From NCBI GenBank assembly GCA_040389065.1, contig JAZKAR010000003.1, positions 40,693 to 104,692 on the forward strand: a stretch of DNA of 64,000 nucleotides, in the 5' to 3' direction. This document shows positions 35,465 through 44,850 of the stretch, piece after piece. The stretch is from JAZKAR01 sp040389065 (GTDB taxonomy: Bacteria; Pseudomonadota; Gammaproteobacteria; Burkholderiales; Casimicrobiaceae). The notes beneath the pieces are model-generated. The model saw only the letters and a list, made by a program, of their open reading frames with translations, did no database searches and was not told where the DNA came from. The position numbers and the translations under genes are program-made. Each line of letters starts with the position of its first letter. Position 1 is the stretch's first letter.

Positions 35465-36764
35465 TTCCTTGCAAATTTCTTTGGTGGTACTAGGGGTGGT
35501 GGTGGTTGGTGTCGTTTACATCTTCAACCTCTATCAAGATCGTGTGGCTCGAAAGCGGCTTGAATCAGCCTTTGGCTCAAAACAACCAGGGCAAGCTGAA
35601 GTGCAAACGCCGCAGGTTGTTTCTATTCAAGAGTCACTAGGCGATGGAGTTCCACTGCGAGGGGTGCCTAATGCATCCCAAACGCCTCAAGGCGCTGCGA
35701 TAGCAACAACTGCCCATACGACGCCTGAATCTTCAGAATCGTACAGCCATACTACGTATAAAGCCGTAGAACCTGAAGCGTCACCAGTGTATGAAAACAA
35801 CTGGGATGCTTCAGAAGCTCAGAAAAGTAAGCAAGAACCTGTGGCAAATTACCAGCCCGTTTCTTCAACCACCTCTTCTTATCAACCTGAGGCTTCAGCT
35901 ACTTCAGCTGCGCCATTTAATGCAGATGGCTTACCGATGCCTCCGGTTGATTTAGCCATTGAGTCGGTTGCACGTATTGTAAGCCAAGAGCCTATTTCGC
36001 CGACTGTATTGCAAGCCGCTATGACGATTCCTATGGGTAAAAGCACCGTATGGCTAGGGTGGAGCGAATCACGCCAACAGTGGGAGCGTTTAATGCCCCA
36101 GGCGGTGATGGAGTCTTACCGGGCAGTGATTGTTTCTATCCTATTGGTTGATCGCCAAGGCAGTATCAATGATGTGCAATTAAATACTTTTTTCCGTCTC
36201 ATTGATAACCTGGCAAAAAATGTTAAAGGCCAATGTGATTTACCCCGTATGGAAACCGAGCTTCAACGCGCTCTGATGCTAGATAGACGTTGTGCTGAAT
36301 TAGATATTCAAATAAATATGTGCGTGGTTCGTTCAGCTCAGCAAAGCAGTATTGCGGCTACTCGCTTAAGAGGCGTAGCAGAGGCATGTGGATTTCGTTG
36401 GACAAAAAGCGGGCGCTTTGAGTTTTTTGATGAACAAGGCGAAAACTTGCTTTTTGTATTGCAAAATACCGATACCACGCAGCCCTTTTTGCCTGAAACC
36501 TTACATACCATGCAAACACACGGCGTTACATTAGCATTAGATGTTCCTAATGTACCTGATCCTGTTAAAGCATTTGATCTTATGCGCAACATTGCTAAAC
36601 GTTTATCATTAACCTTAGAAGCAGTATTGGTAGATGAGCAACAACGCATGATTAATGAAGGTTCATTTTCGAAAATACGCCAAACGATAGAAGAAACGGT
36701 TTCGTTAATGGATAAATACCAGATTGTACCCGGTACGCTTCGCACACTACGCTTATTTAGCTAA
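35457..36764 (+). CDS. zipA: Cell-division protein ZipA
   Basis: 435 aa. N-terminal membrane anchor (residues 5-25, LQISLVVLGVVVVGVVYIFN), a long Pro/Ser/Gln-rich linker to about 155, then the C-terminal FtsZ-binding domain of about 150 residues ending PGTLRTLRLFS. It tethers the FtsZ ring to the inner membrane. The smc-zipA overlap is common in gammaproteobacteria; ligA, often third in that operon, is not here. A rho-independent terminator follows. Confidence 0.92.
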   Translation: MDDSLQISLVVLGVVVVGVVYIFNLYQDRVARKRLESAFGSKQPGQAEVQTPQVVSIQESLGDGVPLRGVPNASQTPQGAAIATTAHTTPESSESYSHTTYKAVEPEASPVYENNWDASEAQKSKQEPVANYQPVSSTTSSYQPEASATSAAPFNADGLPMPPVDLAIESVARIVSQEPISPTVLQAAMTIPMGKSTVWLGWSESRQQWERLMPQAVMESYRAVIVSILLVDRQGSINDVQLNTFFRLIDNLAKNVKGQCDLPRMETELQRALMLDRRCAELDIQINMCVVRSAQQSSIAATRLRGVAEACGFRWTKSGRFEFFDEQGENLLFVLQNTDTTQPFLPETLHTMQTHGVTLALDVPNVPDPVKAFDLMRNIAKRLSLTLEAVLVDEQQRMINEGSFSKIRQTIEETVSLMDKYQIVPGTLRTLRLFS

Positions 36765-36793
36765 TCACTCACTTTGGTTTAAATTTATATTAA

Positions 36794-36823
36794 CCTTCCC
36801 CTAAAAAGGGAAGGATTTTTTTT
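36794..36823 (+). terminator. Rho-independent terminator of smc-zipA
   Basis: CCTTCCC (36794-36800), short loop, GGGAAGG (36808-36814), then a run of eight T. Confidence 0.95.
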
Positions 36824-36914
36824 ATCTTTTTATGGTTTTTTCTCTTGTTTAGAGGCAGCTTATAAAGAGAATAACTTCAAGAAATCAATAATTTACGATG
36901 AGAGAATAACACCC

Positions 36915-38738
36915 ATGATCCTCTTTATTCTTGCTTATCTAGGAGGGGTTCTCACCATTCTTAGCCCCTGTATTTTACCTATTTTACCTTTTGTATTTGC
37001 CCGAGCAGGGCAGCCCTTTTTGAAGAGTACTTTACCGATGTTACTCAGTATGGCGCTGTGTTTTAGCCTGATTGGGTTTTTAGGTGCGATAGGAGGGCAT
37101 TGGGTTATTCAGGCTAATCAACTAGGCCGATGGTTTGCATTGGCTTTATTATTCTTATTTTCCCTCACGTTACTTTCTAAGTCTTTAGCTGAAGCGTTAT
37201 CACGGCCTTTTGTAGCACTTGGTAATCTCTTAACTGAGCGTTTTTCTGAAAATTCTGGTTTGTCTGGTTCAAATAAACAGGCTGACACCACCCATAGCCT
37301 ATTATCATCGGTGGCGATTGGTGCTGCTACGGGGTTGTTATGGGCGCCATGTGCAGGCCCCATATTGGGTTTGATTTTAACGGGTGCAGCATTGAACGGA
37401 GCCAGTGCAAAAACGGCTTTTCTCTTGTTGGCTTATGCGGCTGGGGCAATGAGCGCGATTGCGTTAGCATTAACAGCAGGCAAGCCCGTATTTAATCGAT
37501 TAAAAAAATCGCTGGGAGCGAGTGAGTGGGTACGTAAAGCCTTGGGCGTTGTCATGTTGCTAGGCGTATGCGCCATTGCACTAGGATGGGATATCACCGT
37601 ACTTACTCAAATTTCATCTGCCAATACGTTTTCGGTAGAACAGAAAATTTTATCGTGGGGCATGCCGCGTTCAGCTGCTATCAAAGATAATTCGCCTAAG
37701 CCTAAAGCTGATACTACATCACCTACGCCTTCAGTTTTGCCACGGCTAGAAGCGGCAGAGGCATGGTTAAATACTGCGCCATTAACTGTTGAGGCATTAA
37801 AAGGTAAAGTGGTACTGGTCGATTTTTGGACCTATTCCTGCATTAACTGCATTCGTACCTTACCTTATTTAAAAGCCTGGGCAGATAAATATCAAAAGCA
37901 AGGGCTTATCGTTATTGGTGTGCATACGCCTGAATTTGCGTTTGAGCGTGATCTAGACAATGTAAAACGTGAGGTTAAGAAGCTTGATATACAGTACCCA
38001 GTAGCAATCGATAATCGCTATGCAATCTGGAAAGCGTTCAATAATGAGTATTGGCCTGCCCATTACTTTATTGATGCAAAGGGAGTCGTAAGAGATCAGC
38101 ATTTTGGAGAAGGGGGCTATGAGGCTTCTGAGGCCATACTAAAACGTTTATTAGCCGAGGCGAACCATGAGGAGGGTGCAAATCATGCAGTAAAAGAAAA
38201 TAAGCCTTCTCTTACGCCTCCTTCTTCCCAAAGTGTATTTGCGCTGCCTGATGAAAAAAATATCGCTTCGCCTGAAACGTATTTAGGTTATCAACGCGCT
38301 GCCCATTATGTTTCTGATTTAATGGAGCCTGATGATGTTTATTCTTATCGTGTGGATAAAAAACTTCGCCTTAATGATTGGGGGCTGAAAGGCCAGTGGC
38401 TTGTAAACGCTGAAAAAGCAATAGCACAAAAATCAGGTGCTAGTATCGTTTATCGTTTTCGTGCGCGCGATTTGCATTTAGTGATGGGTACGGCTAAAAG
38501 TAATAGTGTTGAGCGTAAAGAGAGTATCGATAATAAAGGAATTAAATTTCGGGTACGTCTTGATGGTGCTGCGCCCAAGGTTAATAAGGGTTTAGATATT
38601 AATGAGGCTGGCGAAGGTAAAGTAGTTGAGCAACGTTTGTATCAATTGATTCGTCAAAAAGATACGGTACAGGAGCATACGTTTGAAATTGAGTTTTTAG
38701 AGCCAGGCGTTGAGGTGTATGCATTTACCTTTGGATAG
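36915..38738 (+). CDS. DipZ-like CcdA-thioredoxin redox protein
   Basis: 607 aa in three parts. Residues 1-235: CcdA/DsbD-like membrane domain (VLTILSPCILPILPFVFARA; ATGLLWAPCAGPILGLILTG) with one Cys in each half. Residues about 275-430: thioredoxin-like domain with the redox pair Cys309-x-x-Cys312 (YSCINC). Residues about 450-607: the beta domain typical of DipZ (LGYQRAAHYVSDLMEPDDVY onward). It passes electrons from the cytoplasm to periplasmic thiols. msrA downstream (about 256 bp) may be a user of these electrons (inference). Confidence 0.93.
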   Translation: MILFILAYLGGVLTILSPCILPILPFVFARAGQPFLKSTLPMLLSMALCFSLIGFLGAIGGHWVIQANQLGRWFALALLFLFSLTLLSKSLAEALSRPFVALGNLLTERFSENSGLSGSNKQADTTHSLLSSVAIGAATGLLWAPCAGPILGLILTGAALNGASAKTAFLLLAYAAGAMSAIALALTAGKPVFNRLKKSLGASEWVRKALGVVMLLGVCAIALGWDITVLTQISSANTFSVEQKILSWGMPRSAAIKDNSPKPKADTTSPTPSVLPRLEAAEAWLNTAPLTVEALKGKVVLVDFWTYSCINCIRTLPYLKAWADKYQKQGLIVIGVHTPEFAFERDLDNVKREVKKLDIQYPVAIDNRYAIWKAFNNEYWPAHYFIDAKGVVRDQHFGEGGYEASEAILKRLLAEANHEEGANHAVKENKPSLTPPSSQSVFALPDEKNIASPETYLGYQRAAHYVSDLMEPDDVYSYRVDKKLRLNDWGLKGQWLVNAEKAIAQKSGASIVYRFRARDLHLVMGTAKSNSVERKESIDNKGIKFRVRLDGAAPKVNKGLDINEAGEGKVVEQRLYQLIRQKDTVQEHTFEIEFLEPGVEVYAFTFG

Positions 38739-38994
38739 TGCTTAGCATTAAAGGTTTTAAAATTATTGCATTTATGTAAGTTTTAAGATGGTTTGGCGTC
38801 TAATCATTTCAATCTGTTTAGTTGGTCAGATGTTCGCTTGTTATACTTCAATGCTACTGATATCAAATGATCGTTACAGGAAAGTGAAAGAAGAATTTTT
38901 TAAACAATTTCTGTAAAAAATGATTTTTTTGTTGCATAGTGTATAGAAGCGGAAACGAAGCAAGCAGACCAACGCTTATTAAGTGAGGTTATCT

Positions 38995-39702
38995 ATGACG
39001 TGCCTGAAAAAGATATTGCTAACTAGCCTGATACTGGTCGAAGGTTTTACTACGGCCTGTGCGGAACCTGCTCGCCCTATCGTTGTTCCCCAGCCTATGG
39101 TTGATGCTCCTAAAACAGCTGCTGCATCAAACTTACAAACAGCTGCGTTTGCAGGAGGATGCTTTTGGGGCGTTCAAGCTGTTTTTTCTCATGTAAAAGG
39201 TGTTTCTGAAGTTGTGTCAGGGTATGCCGGCGGCGATAAAAGCACGGCGAACTATGAGCTGGTAAGTGAGGGTAGAACCGGGCATGCAGAAAGTGTACGA
39301 GTGCGCTTTAACCCTAAAGTAGTTTCGTATGGTGAATTGCTTCGTGTGTATTTCTCGGTGGCCCATGATCCGACTCAATTAAATCGCCAGGAGAATGATA
39401 TTGGAACCCAATATCGGTCAGCAGTTTTTGCTGCCAATGCGCAACAATATGAGATAGCACGTAAATATATTGAACAACTGAATGCTGCTAAAGTGTTTTC
39501 TAAACCGATTGTTACCCAAGTCAATGCATTACAAGCGTTTTACCCTGCTGAAAGCTATCATCAAGATTATTTAATTAGAAATCCTAATAACCCCTACATT
39601 GTAGCGAATGATTTACCTAAAATTAATCATCTAAAAACCCTATTTCCTACTCTGTACCAGGAAAACCCAGTAAAAGTGATCTCGTTAAATAGCACTTTGT
39701 AG
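38995..39702 (+). CDS. msrA: Peptide methionine-S-sulfoxide reductase, exported
   Basis: 235 aa from ATG 38995; the GTGAGG before it is the ribosome binding site rather than an upstream GTG start. A signal peptide (KKILLTSLILVEGFTTACA) suggests export; the AC could be a weak lipobox. The MsrA active site AGGCFWGVQAVF, then GYAGGDK and HDPTQLNRQENDIGTQYRS are all present. It repairs oxidised methionine, here probably in the periplasm, where the adjacent DipZ-like protein could supply reducing power. Confidence 0.95.
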   Translation: MTCLKKILLTSLILVEGFTTACAEPARPIVVPQPMVDAPKTAAASNLQTAAFAGGCFWGVQAVFSHVKGVSEVVSGYAGGDKSTANYELVSEGRTGHAESVRVRFNPKVVSYGELLRVYFSVAHDPTQLNRQENDIGTQYRSAVFAANAQQYEIARKYIEQLNAAKVFSKPIVTQVNALQAFYPAESYHQDYLIRNPNNPYIVANDLPKINHLKTLFPTLYQENPVKVISLNSTL

Positions 39703-39763
39703 AAAAACATTTTTTTAGCGCAAAGATTGAGATTACGAGGCATATTGTAGGAGCTGCAAAAAG

Positions 39764-39797
39764 ATATGGCGAAATGTATTATTATTTTTCGCCATAT
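39764..39797. terminator. 11-bp perfect hairpin after msrA
   Basis: ATATGGCGAAA (39764-39774) pairs with TTTCGCCATAT (39787-39797). There is no clear T run after it. Confidence 0.55.
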
Positions 39798-39899
39798 ACC
39801 ATTGATTTAAAATAAAATTTGCTCATACTAGAGAAAACCCTTGTTGGGGGCTATTGACTTTAAAAGTCATTAATAGTTTTCTGGTAGAAAGAGCAAACT

Positions 39900-41189
39900 A
39901 TGCAATTAACTGCTAAATATTCACTAGTGTTTTTATTAGCACTCACTATGGTATCTTCTTCAGGCGTTTCCTCTGCTGCAACAACTCAAACAACTACTTC
40001 AACCCAAAGCTGTGCTTTTTCTAATTGGGTGCAGGGTAAAAATTATGCAGCCGGTTCAATTGTAAAGTATACAGATGGCTTACTTTACAAAGCAAAATAT
40101 GCGAACCCTGGGTATATTCCTACCGTCAGCACGTATTTTTGGGCACCTTTTAGCTGTGCCACTACGTCTACGGCTCCAGTGTCGAATTTAGATAACTGTA
40201 ATATTTTTTATACTATCTGGAAGGAAGGCGCCCCTTATAAAACAGGCGATACTGTAAAGTTTACAGATGGTAATTATTACAAAGCTAAATATGATAACCC
40301 TGGCTATATTCCGACTGTCAGTACGTATTTTTGGGCTCCTTATGTTTGTAGTGTAGCTCCCGCAACAACCAATAATACCAGCACAACAACAAAAGTTATT
40401 GGAACGTATTGGACATTTTGGCAAACAGCCCCCATACGTATTCGTGATATTAATCCTTACTATAATACTATTTACCTCTTTCATGCTCGCCCAGTTGGTG
40501 GCTCACCTGGCACAACAGGTGCTGTGTATTGGACTCCGCCAGCAGATGGCAGAGGCGCTGCTTCAAATTTTGTTGCCGATATTCAATATGTAAGAAAAAC
40601 CCAAGGGCGCAAAGTAATTCTTTCAGTAGGCGGAGCAGGCAATGGAATGAGTTTCCCTTACCGAGCTAAATCTCAAGCATTTGTTAATAGCGTAGTGGCG
40701 CTTTATAATCAATTTGGCGGCTTTGATGGAATGGACTGGAATACATTTGAAGCTGACCAAGCGCCTGATACTGCTGAAATGATCTGGATCAGCTTGGAGT
40801 TGAAAAAATTATATCCAGGCTTCATTATCACTGCGCCTCCTGCACCATGGAATCAGCTTGATTTAACTTTTTGTGAGGCGATGGTTAAAGCAGGAGCAAT
40901 GGATTATGCCGCACCTCAGTACTATGATGGCCCTGGCTTAAATGCACCTTCTTATGTAGTAAGTAATGTAGCGCAATGGGTTTCAAAATTAGGTGCTGAC
41001 CATGTTGTGCTAGGAATGGGCGTTTGGAATCAACCTAACTATATGACAATTGATGATGCAGCCTCGGCATGGACGCAAGTTGCTGCTAAATACCCCACCG
41101 TTCGCGGTGTGTTCGATTGGCAAAATTCAACAGATGAAACGCAAGGGTGGAGTTTTGCTAACCGATTTGGAAAAATGTTTAATCCCTGA
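39900..41189 (+). CDS. Secreted GH18-like protein with two carbohydrate-binding modules
   Basis: 429 aa with a signal peptide (cleavage after SSA, residues 23-26). Two near-duplicate CBM5/12-type modules follow, about residues 37-85 and 98-145, each ending NPGYIPTVSTYFWAP and bounded by Cys. After a Thr-rich linker comes a GH18 TIM barrel (KVILSVGGAGNG, then FDGMDWNTFEAD). In the usual catalytic motif DGxDxDxE the third Asp is Asn and the Glu is shifted by one residue. It could still cut chitin or a related glycan, or only bind it. A terminator follows directly. Confidence 0.85.
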   Translation: MQLTAKYSLVFLLALTMVSSSGVSSAATTQTTTSTQSCAFSNWVQGKNYAAGSIVKYTDGLLYKAKYANPGYIPTVSTYFWAPFSCATTSTAPVSNLDNCNIFYTIWKEGAPYKTGDTVKFTDGNYYKAKYDNPGYIPTVSTYFWAPYVCSVAPATTNNTSTTTKVIGTYWTFWQTAPIRIRDINPYYNTIYLFHARPVGGSPGTTGAVYWTPPADGRGAASNFVADIQYVRKTQGRKVILSVGGAGNGMSFPYRAKSQAFVNSVVALYNQFGGFDGMDWNTFEADQAPDTAEMIWISLELKKLYPGFIITAPPAPWNQLDLTFCEAMVKAGAMDYAAPQYYDGPGLNAPSYVVSNVAQWVSKLGADHVVLGMGVWNQPNYMTIDDAASAWTQVAAKYPTVRGVFDWQNSTDETQGWSFANRFGKMFNP

Positions 41190-41212
41190 TATCTACCAAG
41201 TGCGATAACCAT

Positions 41213-41237
41213 AGGGGCCTAAGTGCCCCTTTTTTTA
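41213..41237 (+). terminator. Rho-independent terminator of the GH18-like gene
   Basis: AGGGGC (41213-41218) and GCCCCT (41225-41230) around a 6-nt loop, then seven T. Confidence 0.9.
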
Positions 41238-41243
41238 TTCTGT

Positions 41244-41331
41244 TAGATAGTCACGTAGTTGACCGCTATCAAGGCATGGGCAACAGCAGAGTTGCTGGCA
41301 CGTTGAGAGCGTCCAAATACGTAATTTTCTA
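41244..41331. repeat. Palindromic interspersed repeat, copy 7 (diverged, short)
   Basis: 88 bp with ends TAGATAGTCACGTAGTTG and ATACGTAATTTTCTA, both altered. The block CTATCAAGGCATGG identifies it. It lies right after a terminator. Confidence 0.75.
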
Positions 41332-41374
41332 TCTGTAATAAAGCCTGATACCATGCCGCTTAATCGCCTAGATT

Positions 41375-42238
41375 TTATAAGATATAAACATCATGAAGAA
41401 AACTTTTTGCATGAAATAAAATATGATCTTCAATAAAGGTTGAAATAAAATAATAACCATGATCATAGCCTTCATGCTGGCGTAAAAACAGGGGCTGTTT
41501 AGCGATCTGGCAACTATTTTCAAATACTTCAGGAAAAAGCTGATCTTTTAAAAATTTATCTTCTAAGCCTTGGTCAATTAAAATACCGTTGGGAAAAGGA
41601 GCATTCAATTGAGCCATTAATACGCTGGCATCATACTGTTCCCAGGTTGATTGATCTTCACCGAGATATCCTTTAAACGCTTTTTGGCCCCAAGGAGCAA
41701 GCATAGGGGCAGCAATGGGCGCAAATGCAGAAACCGAAGTGAATAAACGAGGGTTTCTTAATGCTAAAACCAAGGCACCATGCCCTCCCATAGAATGCCC
41801 GAATACGCCTACTCTCGATGTATCAATCGGAAAATGCTTAAATATTAAAGGCGGTAACTCTTGGGTAAGATAACTATACATTCGATAGTGTTTATTCCAG
41901 GGCGCTAGCGTTGCATCAAGATAAAAGCCTGCCCCTGTTCCAAAATCCCAATCTTCATCTTCACCTACAATTCCAGCACCCCGAGGGCTAGTATCAACGG
42001 TAATTAAAGCAATCCCAACTTGTGCAGCAAAGCGCTGAGCATGCGCTTTAATCATAAAGGTTTCTTCGGTGCAGGTAAGCCCCGCAAGAAACAATAATGC
42101 TGGAACCTTAGCGGTTTTTTCAATAAGGGGAGGCAAGTACACTGAAAATCGCATGGATAAGCCAATGACGCTGGAAGCATGGCGATAAAAGCGCTGACTA
42201 CCCCCAAAACAACGGTGTTCATTTAGACATTCCAGCAT
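41375..42238 (-). CDS. S-formylglutathione hydrolase
   Basis: 287 aa esterase-D-type hydrolase that releases formate and glutathione from S-formylglutathione. The start ECLNEHRCFGGSQRFYRHAS and the catalytic GHSMGGHGAL are diagnostic; the catalytic His is in GYDHGYYFI. It follows the class III alcohol dehydrogenase gene by about 105 bp on the same strand, so both steps of glutathione-dependent formaldehyde oxidation are together. The E. coli counterparts are FrmB and YeiG. Confidence 0.95.
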   Translation of the reverse strand: MLECLNEHRCFGGSQRFYRHASSVIGLSMRFSVYLPPLIEKTAKVPALLFLAGLTCTEETFMIKAHAQRFAAQVGIALITVDTSPRGAGIVGEDEDWDFGTGAGFYLDATLAPWNKHYRMYSYLTQELPPLIFKHFPIDTSRVGVFGHSMGGHGALVLALRNPRLFTSVSAFAPIAAPMLAPWGQKAFKGYLGEDQSTWEQYDASVLMAQLNAPFPNGILIDQGLEDKFLKDQLFPEVFENSCQIAKQPLFLRQHEGYDHGYYFISTFIEDHILFHAKSFLHDVYIL

Positions 42239-42343
42239 TTTGATCCTTTCCCTTTTGGCTTTTTAGCATCTTTTGAGCATTAAGTATCTAGCGGGAGTTG
42301 ATAGCATGCTTTGATAGCATTACTTAATAAGAATGATGGCTCA

Positions 42344-43450
42344 TTAATAGAGCACAACTGATCGAATCGATTCGCCTCGCTTCATTAAATCGAATCCTTC
42401 ATTAATACGTTCAAGAGGCAGGCGATGCGTAATTAAATCATCAATATTGATTTTACCTTCCATATACCAATCTACAATTTTAGGTACATCTGTACGGCCT
42501 CGTGCGCCGCCAAACGCTGAGCCTTTCCATTCACGCCCGGTCACTAATTGAAAGGGGCGGGTACTAATTTCAGCGCCGGCTTCTGCTACGCCAATAATAA
42601 ACGATTGCCCCCAACCCTTATGACAGCATTCTAATGCCTGGCGCATGGTCGTAGTATTACCAATACATTCAAAAGAATAATCTGCACCGCCATCGGTAAT
42701 CTGAATAATGGCATCTACGACATGTTCAAGCTCTTTAGGATTAATAAAATGCGTCATCCCAAATTTTTTAGCCATCTCAACTCGATCAGGGTTAATATCA
42801 ATACCAATAATCTTATCTGCACCAACCATTTTGGCAGCTTGAATAACATTTAATCCAATACCGCCTAAACCAAATACAACCACATTGGCACCAGCTTCTA
42901 CTTTAGCCGAAAATACCACAGCCCCTATACCTGTTGTTACTCCGCACCCGATATAGCATACCTTATCAAAGGGGGCGTCTTTGCGAATTTTGGCGACTGC
43001 AATTTCTGGTACAACAATATAATTTGAAAAGGTTGAGGTACCCATATAATGAAATAAAGGTTTTCCGTCTAACGAAAAGCGCGATGTTGAGTCAGGCATT
43101 AATCCTTTGCCTTGGGTACTGCGAATGGCCTGGCATAAATTGGTTTTTCTTGATAAACAAAACTTGCACTGTCTGCATTCAGGCGTATAAAGCGGAATCA
43201 CATGATCATCTTTTTGCAACGATGTCACGCCAGGGCCAACATCTACGACAACTCCTGCGCCTTCATGACCCAGTACCGCGGGGAATAATCCTTCGGGGTC
43301 AGCACCCGATAAGGTGTAATAGTCGGTATGGCAAATTCCGGTAGCTTTAACTTCGATCAGTACTTCACCTGCTTTGGGGCCTTCAAGGTCAATCTCTTCA
43401 ATCGTGAGAGGAGCGTTGGCTTTCCAGGCAATCGCAGCTTTTGTTTTCAT
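42344..43450 (-). CDS. frmA: S-(hydroxymethyl)glutathione dehydrogenase
   Basis: 368 aa from ATG 43450 (MKTKAAIAW), with AAGGA upstream; an in-frame TTG at 43459 is less likely. Class III alcohol dehydrogenase: catalytic zinc ligands in TGICHTDYYTLSG and GHEGAG, the structural zinc group CRQCKFCLSRKTNLC, and GLGGIGLNVIQAA for NAD. It oxidises the spontaneous formaldehyde-glutathione adduct. No FrmR-type regulator is next to it. The formylglutathione hydrolase gene follows. Confidence 0.96.
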   Translation of the reverse strand: MKTKAAIAWKANAPLTIEEIDLEGPKAGEVLIEVKATGICHTDYYTLSGADPEGLFPAVLGHEGAGVVVDVGPGVTSLQKDDHVIPLYTPECRQCKFCLSRKTNLCQAIRSTQGKGLMPDSTSRFSLDGKPLFHYMGTSTFSNYIVVPEIAVAKIRKDAPFDKVCYIGCGVTTGIGAVVFSAKVEAGANVVVFGLGGIGLNVIQAAKMVGADKIIGIDINPDRVEMAKKFGMTHFINPKELEHVVDAIIQITDGGADYSFECIGNTTTMRQALECCHKGWGQSFIIGVAEAGAEISTRPFQLVTGREWKGSAFGGARGRTDVPKIVDWYMEGKINIDDLITHRLPLERINEGFDLMKRGESIRSVVLY

Positions 43451-43645
43451 TCCTAACAATCCTTATACCAATCGTTAAACATACATATGTAATGAGATAG
43501 TTTATTATTGAACATGCTGTAAGCAAGCATTAGTTCATTAGTTGTTCATTAGTTTTAAAATAGGCAGCTAAGCTATGAAATACGGAATAGAGTAATAAAA
43601 AATTAGAATTTATATGGGATATGGGCCTGGTAATAGCCGTAATAG

Positions 43646-43669
43646 CCCCTTCAAGATACATTGAAGGGG
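43646..43669. terminator. 9-bp perfect hairpin after the ilvE unit
   Basis: CCCCTTCAA (43646-43654) and TTGAAGGGG (43661-43669), 14 bp past the zinc-finger gene. No T run, so moderate. Confidence 0.55.
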
Positions 43670-43683
43670 GGGCTGGTAATAGA

Positions 43684-43872
43684 TTAGTGATGCCCTGCTT
43701 GAACGCCTTCAGCAAGTTTATATTCAGTGCTGCAGTAAGGGCATTTAGCAATACCTTTTACATCAAACTCTAAAAAAACTCTAGGGTGCTCGCACCATAA
43801 AGGGGTTTTATCGGTAGGGCAATGTAAAGGCAGCTCATTCGCCCCTATGATGATTGCTGTTTCCGTTGACAT
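43684..43872 (-). CDS. Zinc-finger (CHCC) domain protein
   Basis: 62 aa. Cys, His and Cys-x-x-Cys residues (LHCPTD, EHPRVFLEF, AKCPYCSTEYKL) fit the zf-CHCC family, related to the zinc subunit of respiratory complex I. Small proteins of this kind often sit beside ilvE in gammaproteobacteria, as here, 14 bp after its stop. Role unknown. Confidence 0.9.
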   Translation of the reverse strand: MSTETAIIIGANELPLHCPTDKTPLWCEHPRVFLEFDVKGIAKCPYCSTEYKLAEGVQAGHH

Positions 43873-43886
43873 AATTCACGTATTCC

Positions 43887-44822
43887 TTATTTTTGAAGAG
43901 TTCCAACGGGTGTAAGCCAATGCTTATATTCGGGCGATTGACCATGTACACATTCAAAGTATTTTTTCTGAATACGTTCGGTAATAGGCCCACGGCTACC
44001 TTGACCAATCGTGCGGTGATCAAGTTCACGAATAGGGGTTACCTCTGCGGCTGTACCTGTAAAAAATGCTTCATCTGCACAATATACTTCATCGCGTGTA
44101 ATGCGTTTTTGAATAATTTCGATTCCCATATCTTGAGCGATTTGGAAAACCGTTTTACGCGTTATACCATCGAGCGCTGACGATAAATCAGGGGTATATA
44201 TTTTGCCGTTGCTTATCATGAAAAAGTTTTCACCAGAGCCTTCTGAAACAAAGCCGTCGATATCTAATAAAAGTGCTTCATCGTAGCCATCGGCTGCGGC
44301 TTCCTGATACGCTAAAATCGAATTGATATAATGACCGCTTGCTTTTGCTTTAGTCATTGAAATATTAGGATGATGGCGGGTAAACGACGATGTTTTAATA
44401 CGAATGCCTTTTTCTAAAGCATCTTGACCCATATAAGCACCCCATGACCATGCCGCAATTGCAACATGTACGTTCAGGGTTTTAGCAGATATACCCATGG
44501 CTTCAGAGCCATAAAATACCAACGGTCTGATATAGCCTGATTTTAAGTTATTTTGCTTTACTACTTCGATTTGTGCCTGATTCAACGTTTCAGCATCAAA
44601 AGGAATTTTCATGCCGAAAATATGCGCAGAGCGCAATAAGCGCTGAGTATGGTCTTGTAATCTGAAAATGGCGGGTCCCTCGTTGGTTTCATAGGCTCGC
44701 ACACCCTCAAATACACCCATACCATAGTGTAACGAGTGGGTTAAAACGTGCACTTGTGCATCACGCCAAGGCACTAATTTACCATCGAACCATATAAAAC
44801 CATCACGATCAGCCATTGACAT
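43887..44822 (-). CDS. ilvE: Branched-chain amino acid aminotransferase
   Basis: 311 aa class IV aminotransferase making Leu, Ile and Val from their keto acids. Signs: GFIWFDGKLVPWRDAQ, THSLHYGMGVFEGVRAY, the PLP Lys in TKAKASGHYINS, and EALLLDIDGFVSEGSGENFF. It begins the ilvE-zinc-finger unit; nadC lies 28 bp upstream on the same strand, so all three may be transcribed together. Confidence 0.96.
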   Translation of the reverse strand: MSMADRDGFIWFDGKLVPWRDAQVHVLTHSLHYGMGVFEGVRAYETNEGPAIFRLQDHTQRLLRSAHIFGMKIPFDAETLNQAQIEVVKQNNLKSGYIRPLVFYGSEAMGISAKTLNVHVAIAAWSWGAYMGQDALEKGIRIKTSSFTRHHPNISMTKAKASGHYINSILAYQEAAADGYDEALLLDIDGFVSEGSGENFFMISNGKIYTPDLSSALDGITRKTVFQIAQDMGIEIIQKRITRDEVYCADEAFFTGTAAEVTPIRELDHRTIGQGSRGPITERIQKKYFECVHGQSPEYKHWLTPVGTLQK

Positions 44823-44850
44823 ACGTATTCTCTTTCTTTAAATAGTCTAT

